From Schizochytrium sp. TIO01 (Eukaryota > Sar > Bigyra > Thraustochytrida > Thraustochytriidae), in NCBI GenBank assembly GCA_004764695.1, contig SMSO01000035.1, positions 2,726,001 through 2,790,000 on the forward strand: DNA of 64,000 bases. Direction: 5' to 3'. The position numbers and the translations under genes are program-made. A model generated the notes under the pieces. It was not told the DNA's origin, did not search any database, and saw nothing but the letters and a program-made list of their open reading frames with translations. This document shows positions 12,415 through 22,360 of this stretch, piece by piece. Position 1 is the stretch's first letter. Each line of letters begins with the position of its first letter.

Positions 12415-12759
12415 ATGAATGCCTTGACTCTCCAGGAGTTTAAGCATTCGTGTGAAGGCAGAGCAATCAAGGTACAAGTAGTATGTCAATATCAAACTCT
12501 TGATTTGTCAAAATTAAAAATAGAAACAACCTCATTTCCACACGTGGGGGGCTTTTATCTGAAAGATCTCCAAAGTAAGGGCGGTCACTATCTCACAGAG
12601 TAAGTCTTGTTGTCAATTACATAAAAGGATCACTGCAAAGCACCATATCTTGATTCCATGCTAAATTAATCTATTATTTATATCGTCAAAGGCAGAGAGA
12701 GTCTAAGCCAGAGCGCCACACTCAACCTAACAGAGCCCTCTCCTGCGGAATGCATATGA
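12415..12759 (+). CDS. Possible small two-exon gene, unknown function
   Basis: A 61-codon frame from ATG 12415 runs straight into a perfect GTAAGT donor at 12600-12605. A candidate acceptor (GGCAG) ends at 12695, giving a 96-base intron. Splicing there keeps the frame open for about 20 further codons to TGA at 12757-12759, for about 83 residues in all. I recognise no domain; the peptide is mixed hydrophilic with no signal or membrane segment. It sits 240 bases after the PARP tail on the same strand. It could equally be PARP 3' UTR. The donor-at-frame-end coincidence is the main support. Confidence 0.27.
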
Positions 12760-13331
12760 TCAATATGCGTGCTCGAAGAAGGAAAGGGGGAGACATGTTG
12801 GGAGGAAGAATATTTGCGATTACCATCACTCATTGGAGTTGTGCTTGATAAAGTTTGATCTCTCCTATAGATAAACGATTACGTTGGTGTGGTCGTAGTG
12901 CAGCATTTATTCCTTTCTTTGCAGCCATTGCTATAATTAAAGAAAAAGAGAGAAAAAAGAAGCGGGGGAGGGGCACGAGGAGAAAACGTGAATGTGCAGA
13001 GTTAAAAAAGAAAACAGAGAAACTTTGGTATTGCATATGTATTCAAGAACAGCGACACACTCGAAAACCTGCATGAGAGGGTGTCCATGTTCGTTGCAAA
13101 AAAAATGCGCTTCAACGCTTTGGAAGTTTCTGATGATATTTTGGCTAGTGATGCAACCTGGCTTCTGAGAAGTAAATCGGGTGTATCTTTTCTACCGCGA
13201 ATAAGCGCAGATCTCCGAAAATGGAGCCAAGAAAGATGAGGCCCGGCATAGCAGACAGAGAAACCTTTCGAACGCCACAATGGCAACATTAGAAGTTGAC
13301 AGGTGCTTTATTATCAGACAAAATATACACT
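12760..13331. other. Spacer between the PARP tail and the phosphatase 3' end
   Basis: AT-rich, with a purine-rich stretch (about 12935-12980). I see no conserved frame. It must hold the 3' ends of two convergent transcripts. Confidence 0.5.
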
Positions 13332-14288
13332 CTACAAAAAGTAGTCTACATCCTTGCTTGGAGCAGAGCGCACAGACTCGGGAGCCTGCGTGAAGGTATC
13401 ATAGCGGTAATCCTTCTCACCAAGCTGCAAGATAGCGGCCTTATTGCCACAACGATAGCAGTAGTTTGGCGCAGACCAAACAGTGACAAGCTTGCGATCA
13501 AAGATCTCCTTGTATCCCTCCATGACGAGCTGGTGTGAACGGCAGATCAAATCGATGTTATTGGTGTGGTTGAACTTGGCGACCACGTTGGCACCAAAGA
13601 CGTAACCGGCGCCGCGTTGCGAAAGACCCCATCCGTCAACATCCTCATCCGGGTCAGACCAAAGGAGATCACACACCGGACCCTCATGAGGCACTTCGGC
13701 ATCATATTTGAGCGCCTTGATCTCGTCCAAAGTTTGCAAGGCCGGGCTAAGACCGGCATGAACTGCTAGTACACGTGTGTTTGGACCTGTAACCAAAGCA
13801 GCCACTGGAAGCAAATCAAAAACCTGCGTCACGATTTTCCAAACGAGGGGAGACCCATATTTTCTGACACACTCATCGTAAAAACCATAGACCTGGGTAA
13901 TCTGACGAGTCTCATGATTACCACGCAAGAGCGTCACATTATCAGGGCAGCGCACCTTGAGGCTAAGAAGCAGAAGAATTGTCTCCACACTGTAGTGTCC
14001 GCGATCCACATAGTCACCAAGGAAGAGGTAATTGGTCTCCGGAGCTGGCCCACCAACTCGGAGCATCTCGAGAAAGTCATATAACTGGCCATGGATATCT
14101 CCAACAACTGTGACCGGACACTCAATCTCCACAAAGGACGAGGTCTTACGACTGAGAATCTGTTTTGCTTGATTACACAGTGCTTCAATACTGCGAATGC
14201 TCGGCAGGTTCTCTGTCTTGGTCGCCTGCAGAGCTCCCTCCTCATCAAGCAGCTGGGCCACCCACTTGTCCATTTCTGCATCACCCAT
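13332..14288 (-). CDS. PP2A/PP4/PP6-type protein phosphatase catalytic subunit
   Basis: A 318-residue Ser/Thr phosphatase of the PPP family, full length for the class. The metal-binding signature is complete: GDIHG (63-67), GDYVDRG (91-97), GNHE (123-126), followed by TQVYGFYDEC, and later a CDLLWSDP and YCYRCGN block. The C-terminus is DYFL, the tail that in PP2A, PP4 and PP6 is carboxymethylated and helps recruit regulatory subunits. VTVWSAPNYCYRCGN reads more like PP4 than PP2A; I would call it PP2A-like, probably PP4-like, without certainty. Small oddities are GNHET instead of GNHES and HAGLSP instead of HGGLSP. The start has a good context (ACCATGG). The gene is divergent from the small frame at 14502, with 213 bases between starts. 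Confidence 0.95.
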   Translation of the reverse strand: MGDAEMDKWVAQLLDEEGALQATKTENLPSIRSIEALCNQAKQILSRKTSSFVEIECPVTVVGDIHGQLYDFLEMLRVGGPAPETNYLFLGDYVDRGHYSVETILLLLSLKVRCPDNVTLLRGNHETRQITQVYGFYDECVRKYGSPLVWKIVTQVFDLLPVAALVTGPNTRVLAVHAGLSPALQTLDEIKALKYDAEVPHEGPVCDLLWSDPDEDVDGWGLSQRGAGYVFGANVVAKFNHTNNIDLICRSHQLVMEGYKEIFDRKLVTVWSAPNYCYRCGNKAAILQLGEKDYRYDTFTQAPESVRSAPSKDVDYFL

Positions 14289-14501
14289 GGTACCTTAAAT
14301 GAAAAGCCTAAGCCTGCAGAACTGTAAGCGAGGAATCAAAGATGTCTTTAATGAGCAGCTTGTTGTCAGACGGTGTCTTTCGCAGACTTATATGCAGGAA
14401 CAAACAATCTCACAGAGGAGATCTTCGATTCGTTCGATTCTTGGATTTCAACAAATGTGAGCACTTATAAATTTGAATAAATCTCAAGAAACTGCGAAAT
14501 C

Positions 14502-14780
14502 ATGCAACTACGAGATCGCACGACCACCAGCAACAAAATCCAAAGGTCACTAGCAAAGAGCGACAAAGGGAAGAAGCTAGCCAGCAGGCTTGGCAAGATC
14601 GAGATCAAGCCTCAAAAGAGTGAGAGCCCACGGAGCTCCGAGCTCGATGAACTGCTAAAAAATGCGAAGAGAAAAAGAAAGGGCCAATGTGCTTTCTCGC
14701 CAGCACAGCGCCTCTCACTCCGCGCGAGCTCAGCGCCCAGGTTGCAAAGGGGAGGGCGCAAGGTGCCGCCAAGGGATTGA
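14502..14780 (+). CDS. Small basic hypothetical protein or exon
   Basis: A 92-codon frame rich in Lys, Arg and Ser, with a KNAKRKRKG cluster that resembles a nuclear localisation signal. Base composition is GC-richer than the flanks, as in the proven genes. It starts 213 bases from the divergent phosphatase start, so a shared promoter is possible. No domain is recognised. The frame contains a CAG|GTTGCA site near its end that might be a weak donor, so it may be a first exon. It could also be non-coding. Confidence 0.3.
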   Translation: MQLRDRTTTSNKIQRSLAKSDKGKKLASRLGKIEIKPQKSESPRSSELDELLKNAKRKRKGQCAFSPAQRLSLRASSAPRLQRGGRKVPPRD

Positions 14781-16019
14781 GGAGGAGTTCAGAAAGACGC
14801 CTCGAGGCGTGGGCAGAGACAGCGAAGGTATAGAGGCGTGAGGCCGACAGAGCCGCGCAGGTTGCGAGAATGGGCGCCTTTGCTACTTGGACAAAAAGGC
14901 AAATCTATCTGCCTCGTAGCTCTAGTTCCAAACAAAATTCGTTCCTTTCTTCCCCCAGAACGGATGCCCCCAAGTCTTACTCACCTCACTAGCCACACGT
15001 TCTTTCCGTTCTCGTTCACTTTCCCTGCGCATCTGCTGCCAACACTGGTATATGTGTGTTCTTTGCCGTTCCAGTTCTGTATTCCCGTTCCCCCATGCTT
15101 TGAACAGAACAGAACGGGTCTGCGAGCCCTCTTTTCCTTCGTGTGTTTACTCATGATATTCCTTAGATAGATAGGTAGATTGATATTGATGCAAAGACGA
15201 TAATGTTGCCTCATGATCAATTCTCGTGTTCACTGCTTGGGGTTGAAGCGCCATGAGAAGCAGTGGAGGGCTTAGACCACGGTGGAAAACGTAGAGAAGA
15301 GATAACTGTGCTTAATGCGCTTGATGGAATAGAGTCACGAATGCCACCAGACCAGATCACCCCACTCGATGGGGATGCACAATCGTCAGTGCACAACTCT
15401 AGCCTGGAAAGAACTAATTTGTAAACCTGTATGTAGAACATATTCACAACTGAAACCATCGCCGAAGCAGCCCGAAAGAAAAACCTTTCTGTACAGGCGA
15501 GCTATGTGCGGTAATAAAATAATGGCGTGGTCCCTGCCGAAGGGTGATTCTGCAATTCAACGTGAATGCATCATTCACAAGGAATTTACTGTCGAACTGA
15601 GTTTCTGTTGCTGCTGCTGCATTCATTCACCCACATAAGGTCTACTTAGCGCCTTGTAGAGAGAATAATGATTACATTTTCCATCTCTTTTGCTTTACAG
15701 CAACAGGTATCAAGGCCTAGATAGTGCTAGGCCTACTAGCTAGTTAGTACGAGGAAGAAGACAAAAAAGCACGCACAAGCAAGCAAGCAAAGCAAACAAA
15801 CAAACAAACATCAAGGCCATCATCGAACAAAACTGCAATCGCTGAGCATCGCGTCGTGAATGCTCGGGACCTGAAATCATCAATACTCGGGAGAACCTGG
15901 CTTGCATGCAACTGACCGGAACTCTGCTGAGGTCCTTGTGAGCTGGGACTGATACCACCAGGTGTAGAATATACTTTTCTTGACAGCACAGTCTGGCTAG
16001 GGCGTGAAGACCTCCAGAA
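14781..16019. other. Spacer with (CAAA)n array
   Basis: No convincing gene. It contains a (CAAGCAAA)/(CAAA)n tract at about 15776-15812 and a CTAG-rich segment at 15716-15745. The last few hundred bases should carry the promoter of the CRAL-TRIO gene. Confidence 0.5.
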
Positions 16020-18629
16020 ATGCCGCCCAGCGAGGGTCTTGGTGCTGTTGCGCAGCAGTCGGGTGATTTGCACAGGTTAGAAACTGTAGGCCATGGAGAC
16101 GGAGTCTGCGAGGCAGAAGAGATTGTAGATACCATCCTGAACAAAAATCAAGTGGAGGGTCAAAATGAACATCAAGCTCAGGATAACGTGAAGGCCCAGG
16201 ACCAAGTCCCAGACCCAGTCAAGCAACATCAACAACTCCAAGACGCCAAAACCCAAGTTGAGTCTGAAACTCAGCATGAGAATACGACTCAAGATGGGAT
16301 GGAAATTCTATCGGAGAGCTCACCTGCCGCGAATCCTGAAAATGGAGCTGATGATTCGCAGCTCAGGCAAGACGATGTGCAGCACCAGCCTGACATGATG
16401 CAAGTTGTGAATAGCGATGTCGAAGTTGAAGTCGGAGTGGCAAATGACGTTGAGATACAAGCTCTGGCGTACTCTAATACAGAAAACAAGTCAACCTTGC
16501 AAATTAGTGTGAATGAAAGTGATGGAGACTTGCCTGAGAACGCTATCACAAAGCCAATAAATGAAGAGAATTCAACTGAAGAAGCATCCTCAAACAAGTC
16601 TTTGGGCACAAGTGGTGACAATGTTGAGGAGTTGAGTGCCCAATTACAAGTGGTAAACAAGCAAAATCAACAAAAGACGGTAGACGCGGAATCTACTACA
16701 GTAGAAAGTGCAGAACATCAGGATGAGCTTGGAATTACATCCAATTCGTCAACTGATGAACTTATTACTATCAAAGGCATATCTGGAGAAGAGCAACAGG
16801 TACGAGACAGCGATGAACCAAGGCAGCTCAATATGTCTGCTTCAACTGGAGAAGAGCATAACTTGAATGAATCGCAGGTTTCCCAGCACAGCTCTAGTGA
16901 GGAGGAAGACGGATCTGAGTCTCTACAAAGCGATGAAGTATATGCTGTCCCACTTCCATTGGATGAATCAATTGACGATGCGGCCATCGCGATGTTATTA
17001 GCGCAAGATGAGCAAGACTCTTCTAGTACGTCTGCATCTCGAGAAGAAAGCATGAAACGCCGTCACCGCGCCGATATGCAAGACGAAGCGGAGCTAGTGT
17101 TACTACGGGCTCTCCTTGCAGCGGAACAAGCCAAGGATGTGAACCAAATTAACTTATCTCAAGGTAAAATTCTCACTACTGAAATGGAAGGCTATGAGGA
17201 TGATGCTGAGAACTTCTCTGTGCCCAGTGATCCCGAAGATGATTTCTGGCGTCGCTCTGGTCTTTTAGATGTAGAGGAGGATGAGGTCGACAATACCGAT
17301 AATTCAGTCGAATATCAGTACACCAAATCATCTACTTTCGTTGCGGTCCCAAAATCAACTGATCAAGCAAATGAAAGTCCATCCACTTTTACCAGTCAAC
17401 AAGTGTCCGAAACCCAGCAACAGAGTGTGTCTCAGCAAACGGAAGCTTCTGACGCGGCCTCGAGTGGGTGGTCTTTCAGCCGAGGTATTGCACGAGCTCG
17501 TGCTCTTGCATCAGGGTCCGCGCGTGCAACGCCTCGTGACAAGGCCGATGAGCAAGGTTTTACCGAGGAGGAAATGCTTACCATTCTGGGTACAGAGGTT
17601 GAAGAAGATTACATTGCTCGATTTAAAGTTATGCTAGAACAAAAGCTTGGTGCCGATTTTTTCTTCGAGCATGATGATCTTGCTTCTAATCTTGATTTTT
17701 GGGCACGCGCGTGTCTTCGTGCAAGGCGCTTTCGGGTGGCGCGTGCTGTCGAACTCATGCGTCGATACGCAGAATGCAAAGTGGAGATTGAGACACAGAT
17801 TGACTCCGACAAGATGCGCGTTCGCGAATTACTGACTTCGGGCGTTTTATGTTTCCTAGGTGGTGCTCGCTGTCGTGAGGGGCGCGGAATTTTGGTCTTG
17901 AGAATGGGACTACACGACCCGCGCAAATTTCAAGCTACAGATTTGCTTGCTGCTGCACACGAGACCATTATTCATGCTATCGAAAAGTACCCTCGTTTAC
18001 AAGCTGTTGGCTTCACCATAATCAATGACATGACGGGCGCGACATCACGCAACTTTGATTCCAAGGTACCAAAGCTTTTGAGCAGAACCATTGAGTCTAG
18101 GCTACCTCTCCGCTATGGACGAGTGATTGTGGTTAACCCACCATCCTTCTTCTCTGCCGTGTTCCGTGTTGTGTCATTCTTTTTGAGTGCTAAGATGCGG
18201 AAGCGAATGATCCGTGTAAATTACAAGCCTTCTGAGTCGGAGGAGGGTGACGTGCAAACCATCGAAAGTCAGAATGGCGAGGGAGGTCCAACCGATGTTG
18301 CTGCTGAAGTGCACGATACTGTTCTGGAAAACTATATTCTAAAGGAGCATTTGCCAACCTTTCTGGGTGGTAATCGAGTCGTCGACTACGCAGGCTTTGC
18401 CATGCAGCTTGTACCTGACATGTTCAACTATGCCTACTCAAATGACGAAGAAGCTACGCTGGCTCCATTTTCGCCATCATCGCTCTCTATGAACTCTGAT
18501 GCAGACTATGGTGCATCTACAGAGGGTGCTGATTCTGCGAATTCATCTCCTGCAAGCAAAGGCAAGCGATCACCTCGTGAGTATGAGTCACTTGACGAAA
18601 GTCAATTTGTTCACTCTGCTTTTGTCTAA
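16020..18629 (+). CDS. CRAL-TRIO (Sec14-like) lipid-binding protein with long acidic N-terminus
   Basis: An 869-residue protein. The first 510 or so residues are low complexity and strongly acidic (Glu, Asp, Ser, Gln, Asn), with no fold visible. From about 515 a helical CRAL-TRIO N-terminal region appears, including FWARACLRARRFRVARAVEL (about 560-580), the FLRARxFxVxxA pattern of Sec14 relatives. The lipid-binding CRAL-TRIO lobe spans about 610-785 and ends near LPTFLGGN. A Ser-rich acidic tail of about 80 residues follows. Sec14-family proteins bind and exchange phospholipids or other small lipids; the ligand here is unknown. The domain sits at the C-terminal end, unlike the short single-domain yeast Sec14. 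The start at 16020 is the first in-frame ATG, but the acidic leader offers no conservation to confirm it. Confidence 0.87.
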   Translation: MPPSEGLGAVAQQSGDLHRLETVGHGDGVCEAEEIVDTILNKNQVEGQNEHQAQDNVKAQDQVPDPVKQHQQLQDAKTQVESETQHENTTQDGMEILSESSPAANPENGADDSQLRQDDVQHQPDMMQVVNSDVEVEVGVANDVEIQALAYSNTENKSTLQISVNESDGDLPENAITKPINEENSTEEASSNKSLGTSGDNVEELSAQLQVVNKQNQQKTVDAESTTVESAEHQDELGITSNSSTDELITIKGISGEEQQVRDSDEPRQLNMSASTGEEHNLNESQVSQHSSSEEEDGSESLQSDEVYAVPLPLDESIDDAAIAMLLAQDEQDSSSTSASREESMKRRHRADMQDEAELVLLRALLAAEQAKDVNQINLSQGKILTTEMEGYEDDAENFSVPSDPEDDFWRRSGLLDVEEDEVDNTDNSVEYQYTKSSTFVAVPKSTDQANESPSTFTSQQVSETQQQSVSQQTEASDAASSGWSFSRGIARARALASGSARATPRDKADEQGFTEEEMLTILGTEVEEDYIARFKVMLEQKLGADFFFEHDDLASNLDFWARACLRARRFRVARAVELMRRYAECKVEIETQIDSDKMRVRELLTSGVLCFLGGARCREGRGILVLRMGLHDPRKFQATDLLAAAHETIIHAIEKYPRLQAVGFTIINDMTGATSRNFDSKVPKLLSRTIESRLPLRYGRVIVVNPPSFFSAVFRVVSFFLSAKMRKRMIRVNYKPSESEEGDVQTIESQNGEGGPTDVAAEVHDTVLENYILKEHLPTFLGGNRVVDYAGFAMQLVPDMFNYAYSNDEEATLAPFSPSSLSMNSDADYGASTEGADSANSSPASKGKRSPREYESLDESQFVHSAFV

Positions 18630-21600
18630 GAGCTTTTCTGTTGTTCTGATGTCTGTCTTAGGATTAAGCAAATTTTCGTTTCTCTCCTTGTTTGTTTTCG
18701 TTGAGGTGTCTTCTCACTGCTCTTACAAACACACTCCACCAATTATTATTGTTTTTGTTCGCGCATATAGGTTTTCTATCTTTCAAACCGTAAAGTAGCG
18801 ATGATGCTGCCCATACATTTGTACTATTTAAGCTAACGGATGACTCCTCCCCCTCACTATTCAAAGACAGTTCTTTTAACCTGGGTAAAACCTCAAGCCA
18901 ATCTAGTCACTCATTCAAAAAAAGGTTCCCTATTAAAAGCGAAATTTATCACTGGCAAAAGTTCAAAGCTATTTGTGACAATACAAACTTGCGTGTTCCC
19001 CGACAGTTGTGTTTATTTATCATTTTATTTTTTACATGAGCAAATTGGATTCTGAGGAGAAATCATTTGACAGTCATTATTATATTTTCTGCAACATGCG
19101 CCTGCCTTCAAAAAGTTGAGAATTGCCTGTACCACAAAAAACTCGTCAGGTTCGAATCGGATAACTCGGACTTGTGCACGGCACTTTTGCCAATCTCACG
19201 AGCTGTTTCAGTCTAAATAATCCATTCTGTAATATCATGCTCAGACAGGTAACTTGAACAAAGTAGTCTTCTTTGATGTGCATACCTGGTGAGATATATG
19301 TCTACCCGGATATAACTGAGAACCTATCCAGTTAGCAAGTGAACTACATAAGACTTTTAGTTGGCACTATAAAGTAAGCACTTTGAAGATTGGTCTCCTT
19401 CTCAAATTTAGTAACCTCTCTGCGAAACCACTATGATTTCTCACGCACAATATTTTGAAGCGACATGTTCAGAGTATTTATTAATTAAACGAATGGTGTG
19501 CCAGGTTATGAACTAATAGAAGTCCTTGGTATTGCTGTAGAACTTTCAAGTTTAGATGCGAAATACAAGTGCAAATAAATCTGCGCGTCGTTTTTGTTGC
19601 CATTCGAAATTTGTTTGTGCATCGACCGACCATATTTTTTCTCCAGAGATCAAACTTTAATTAAGTACGTAACTAGTTGGTTCCTATAGGTACTCCTGGG
19701 TTTTCAGGTCTCTCCTTGATCCTCCCCTTTACACTGCGCGTACCACTTGTGGCTCTAGTTGATAATTCAATTGCTAACTATTCTATGACCTTGCACAACA
19801 TGGTTCTTCCATTTCTTCGCACCATCTGAACCGAATAATTCGCAAAGAGCTTCTTTGCACCCAACCAGTTCCATTCGGAAGAGGTTTTCCGGGGACCACC
19901 TCCCTATTTCCTTAAGGAAAAGAGTGACGTTTAGTAGCCTTTATCTTTCTTTTTTAAAAGCATAATGTTATTAACCACAGAGTGAGGTGTCTTGATCATT
20001 CATAGCCCGACTAATTATCGCACGATCAAGGGCCTTGCCCTTCCACCCAATCCACGATGCGCTTTTATCAATTTCTCTTTATTTGCTGACGTGAGGCTAT
20101 GAGCCAAGAGCATATCCGTTTCAGCAAGACTGTCTACTTTGGTTCTCTTCCGCTTGGATGGATGATGTTTTTCAAGTTCCAATCGCGAACCAAACTCGAG
20201 CCATGAGATTATCACGAACTTGAATTTCCCCCCTCCGCTGATATGGATAGCATACTCATAAATCGTGCACAACAATCTCGCCTATTTAAGCTGTCTCCAA
20301 TTAGGCTCAAAACGTCTCGCACGTGAAAAAGAAACCGATGAGCGTGGTGAAAGATAAACACGTACAACTTTCTTCTAAACTATCTTTTGCACACTTGCTA
20401 TCGGTAAGCAGCTTGAACCCGGCGGCTTGCCTTGACCTGGCACTTTTTCTCTTGGGTCCATGGAGTAGTTGAAGAGAGAAAAAGCGCATGATGGTTCGAA
20501 TAAGCAAAGACGACAGATTGAAAGAAGTTCGATGGCTCCACGCGCCTATAAAACTCTTTATATAACCCCCTCTTAGTAGCTGCTAATCCTTCGTAACAAT
20601 ACTATCACGGGGGTATTAAAAGATTTTATTATTGACAGGCTTGATGTGTCAAGGAAAATGGGGCGTTTGTGCACGCGCGTGCGGAAGAAGTTGAAGGGTT
20701 TTTGCACACAAAGTATTCCATGGGGCCAGCCTCAACTTGAGTGCCCACCATCATAATGTTGAGACTGGGGAGGAGGACTCAGCTAGACGACTGAAGCAGT
20801 ATGTTCAGCTTAGAGTGTGGCAGTGCCATGGAAAGTCGCGAGATCCTAATAAGGGTTGTCACGCGCGGTCCGAGTAAGCTTTTTATGATTTTTGGCCGTC
20901 TCCTTAGCACGTCAACCAGCTCTCTGCTCATAAGGTATAGTCTAGACCAAGCTTAACACTCCATAATTCGAAGTTGACTTATTACAATTCACAGAGTGCA
21001 CAGAGATATGAAAGCATGCTGCTGCCACTACATTAAGAGGTAGGTATTGTGTATATAGTACTTTAGCAAATAATTTGGTGCTGGTAGGCTTCCAAGCAAG
21101 CGTTTTGATCAATAGTTGATGAGTCTCATTACTGTGCGTTGTTTCTCTTGCTTAAAATAGATAACTCTGACTATACTCAAGTTGTATTTTTCAATTCCAA
21201 CATTCAAATGAGGGTGCAATAAGAGTAGCTATCGATGCTCTAGCTGGGTTTGAAGGAAGAGCTGGCCTACCAATTTACACCTAGACAGGTAATCTTGCCT
21301 AGTGTTTATCCTCCGAGGTGCAAAGGCCAAGTTTCCATCACCTTCATTGAACTCACACAGTTTCCATAGCAGCACTTAGCCCCTGATACCTTGCGGACTC
21401 GAATTATGTCGAGTGGTATTCTAGGCGAATTATTTGTTGGATGCAGAAGATGTGTCTTGCTGTTTATCGCGATTCGAGATAGCACCAGTGCCTAGTTGAT
21501 GAATAAGGGGCATTTCACTCTGTATTTCGTTTTGTTTATTGAATAATTCACGTGATGGTATTTCTAGATGTCATGCCACAACGTGGAAGACCTTGCAGAA

Positions 21601-22360
21601 GTTATAGCTACCTACTACAATAGCTGATAGAATACGCTGGTTGATGTCTGCGCGTGCAGAGGCCTCCCGTCTATTCTCTTGCCACACGGCCACGACGGGA
21701 AGAGGATCTTTCAAAAGGTTGCTAGCTCCTTCTTCATTTTTTTTAATGTAAATTAAAAATAATTGAAAAAGCACGTGTGTCTGTCTTTCCAAGTTTGTCT
21801 GACGTACGAGCTGAGCAAAGACGCACTCACATCGAGGCGAAATGGACTTGAGTTGAACAGATCTGAACTGGATATTTAACAGTCTAGTGAACCATGCGAA
21901 CAAGAGCTGCGGTCTTAGCTCTAGGCTGCAGCCTCGGAGAGGTTCTCCTTTTGCACAACTCTGTGAAAAGGGCCAAATTAACAAAGCCTTCACGGACTGA
22001 AACAAAGCGCTCATATTAGAGTTAAAATTAAATAACCCTAACATAGCACGACGCGTGAATTATTTTTAAAAGGGGGAAAGCAAAATAATTTTTAAAAAAA
22101 GAGGAAAAGAGCAAAAAGACGTACACAATCTTAGAGGTAATGTTAGGAGCAGAAGAGTACCCACATATAGAAAAGCCCTCATTTAAGTTCCTGAAGAAAA
22201 GAAATTAAGGAAGTGAAAATTGTGGAAAGAAAGGGAAACCACAAATGTGTAAGGAAATGGAGACAGAAAAAAGAACCTCGGGACAGCAAACCTTTAACGC
22301 TATTGAGCACGTGCTCGAGCAGCGGCACGTGAGAGGCTGCTGTTTACTTGCAGAAATATA
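18630..22360. other. 3.7 kb gene-free AT-rich spacer
   Basis: Stops are frequent in all frames. I see no simple-repeat arrays comparable to the left end, and no tRNA or other RNA I can support. The longest frame (157 codons, minus strand, 21571-22044) has no recognisable features. The right end is purine-rich (about 22070-22110) and leads into the promoter of the first astacin gene. Confidence 0.55.
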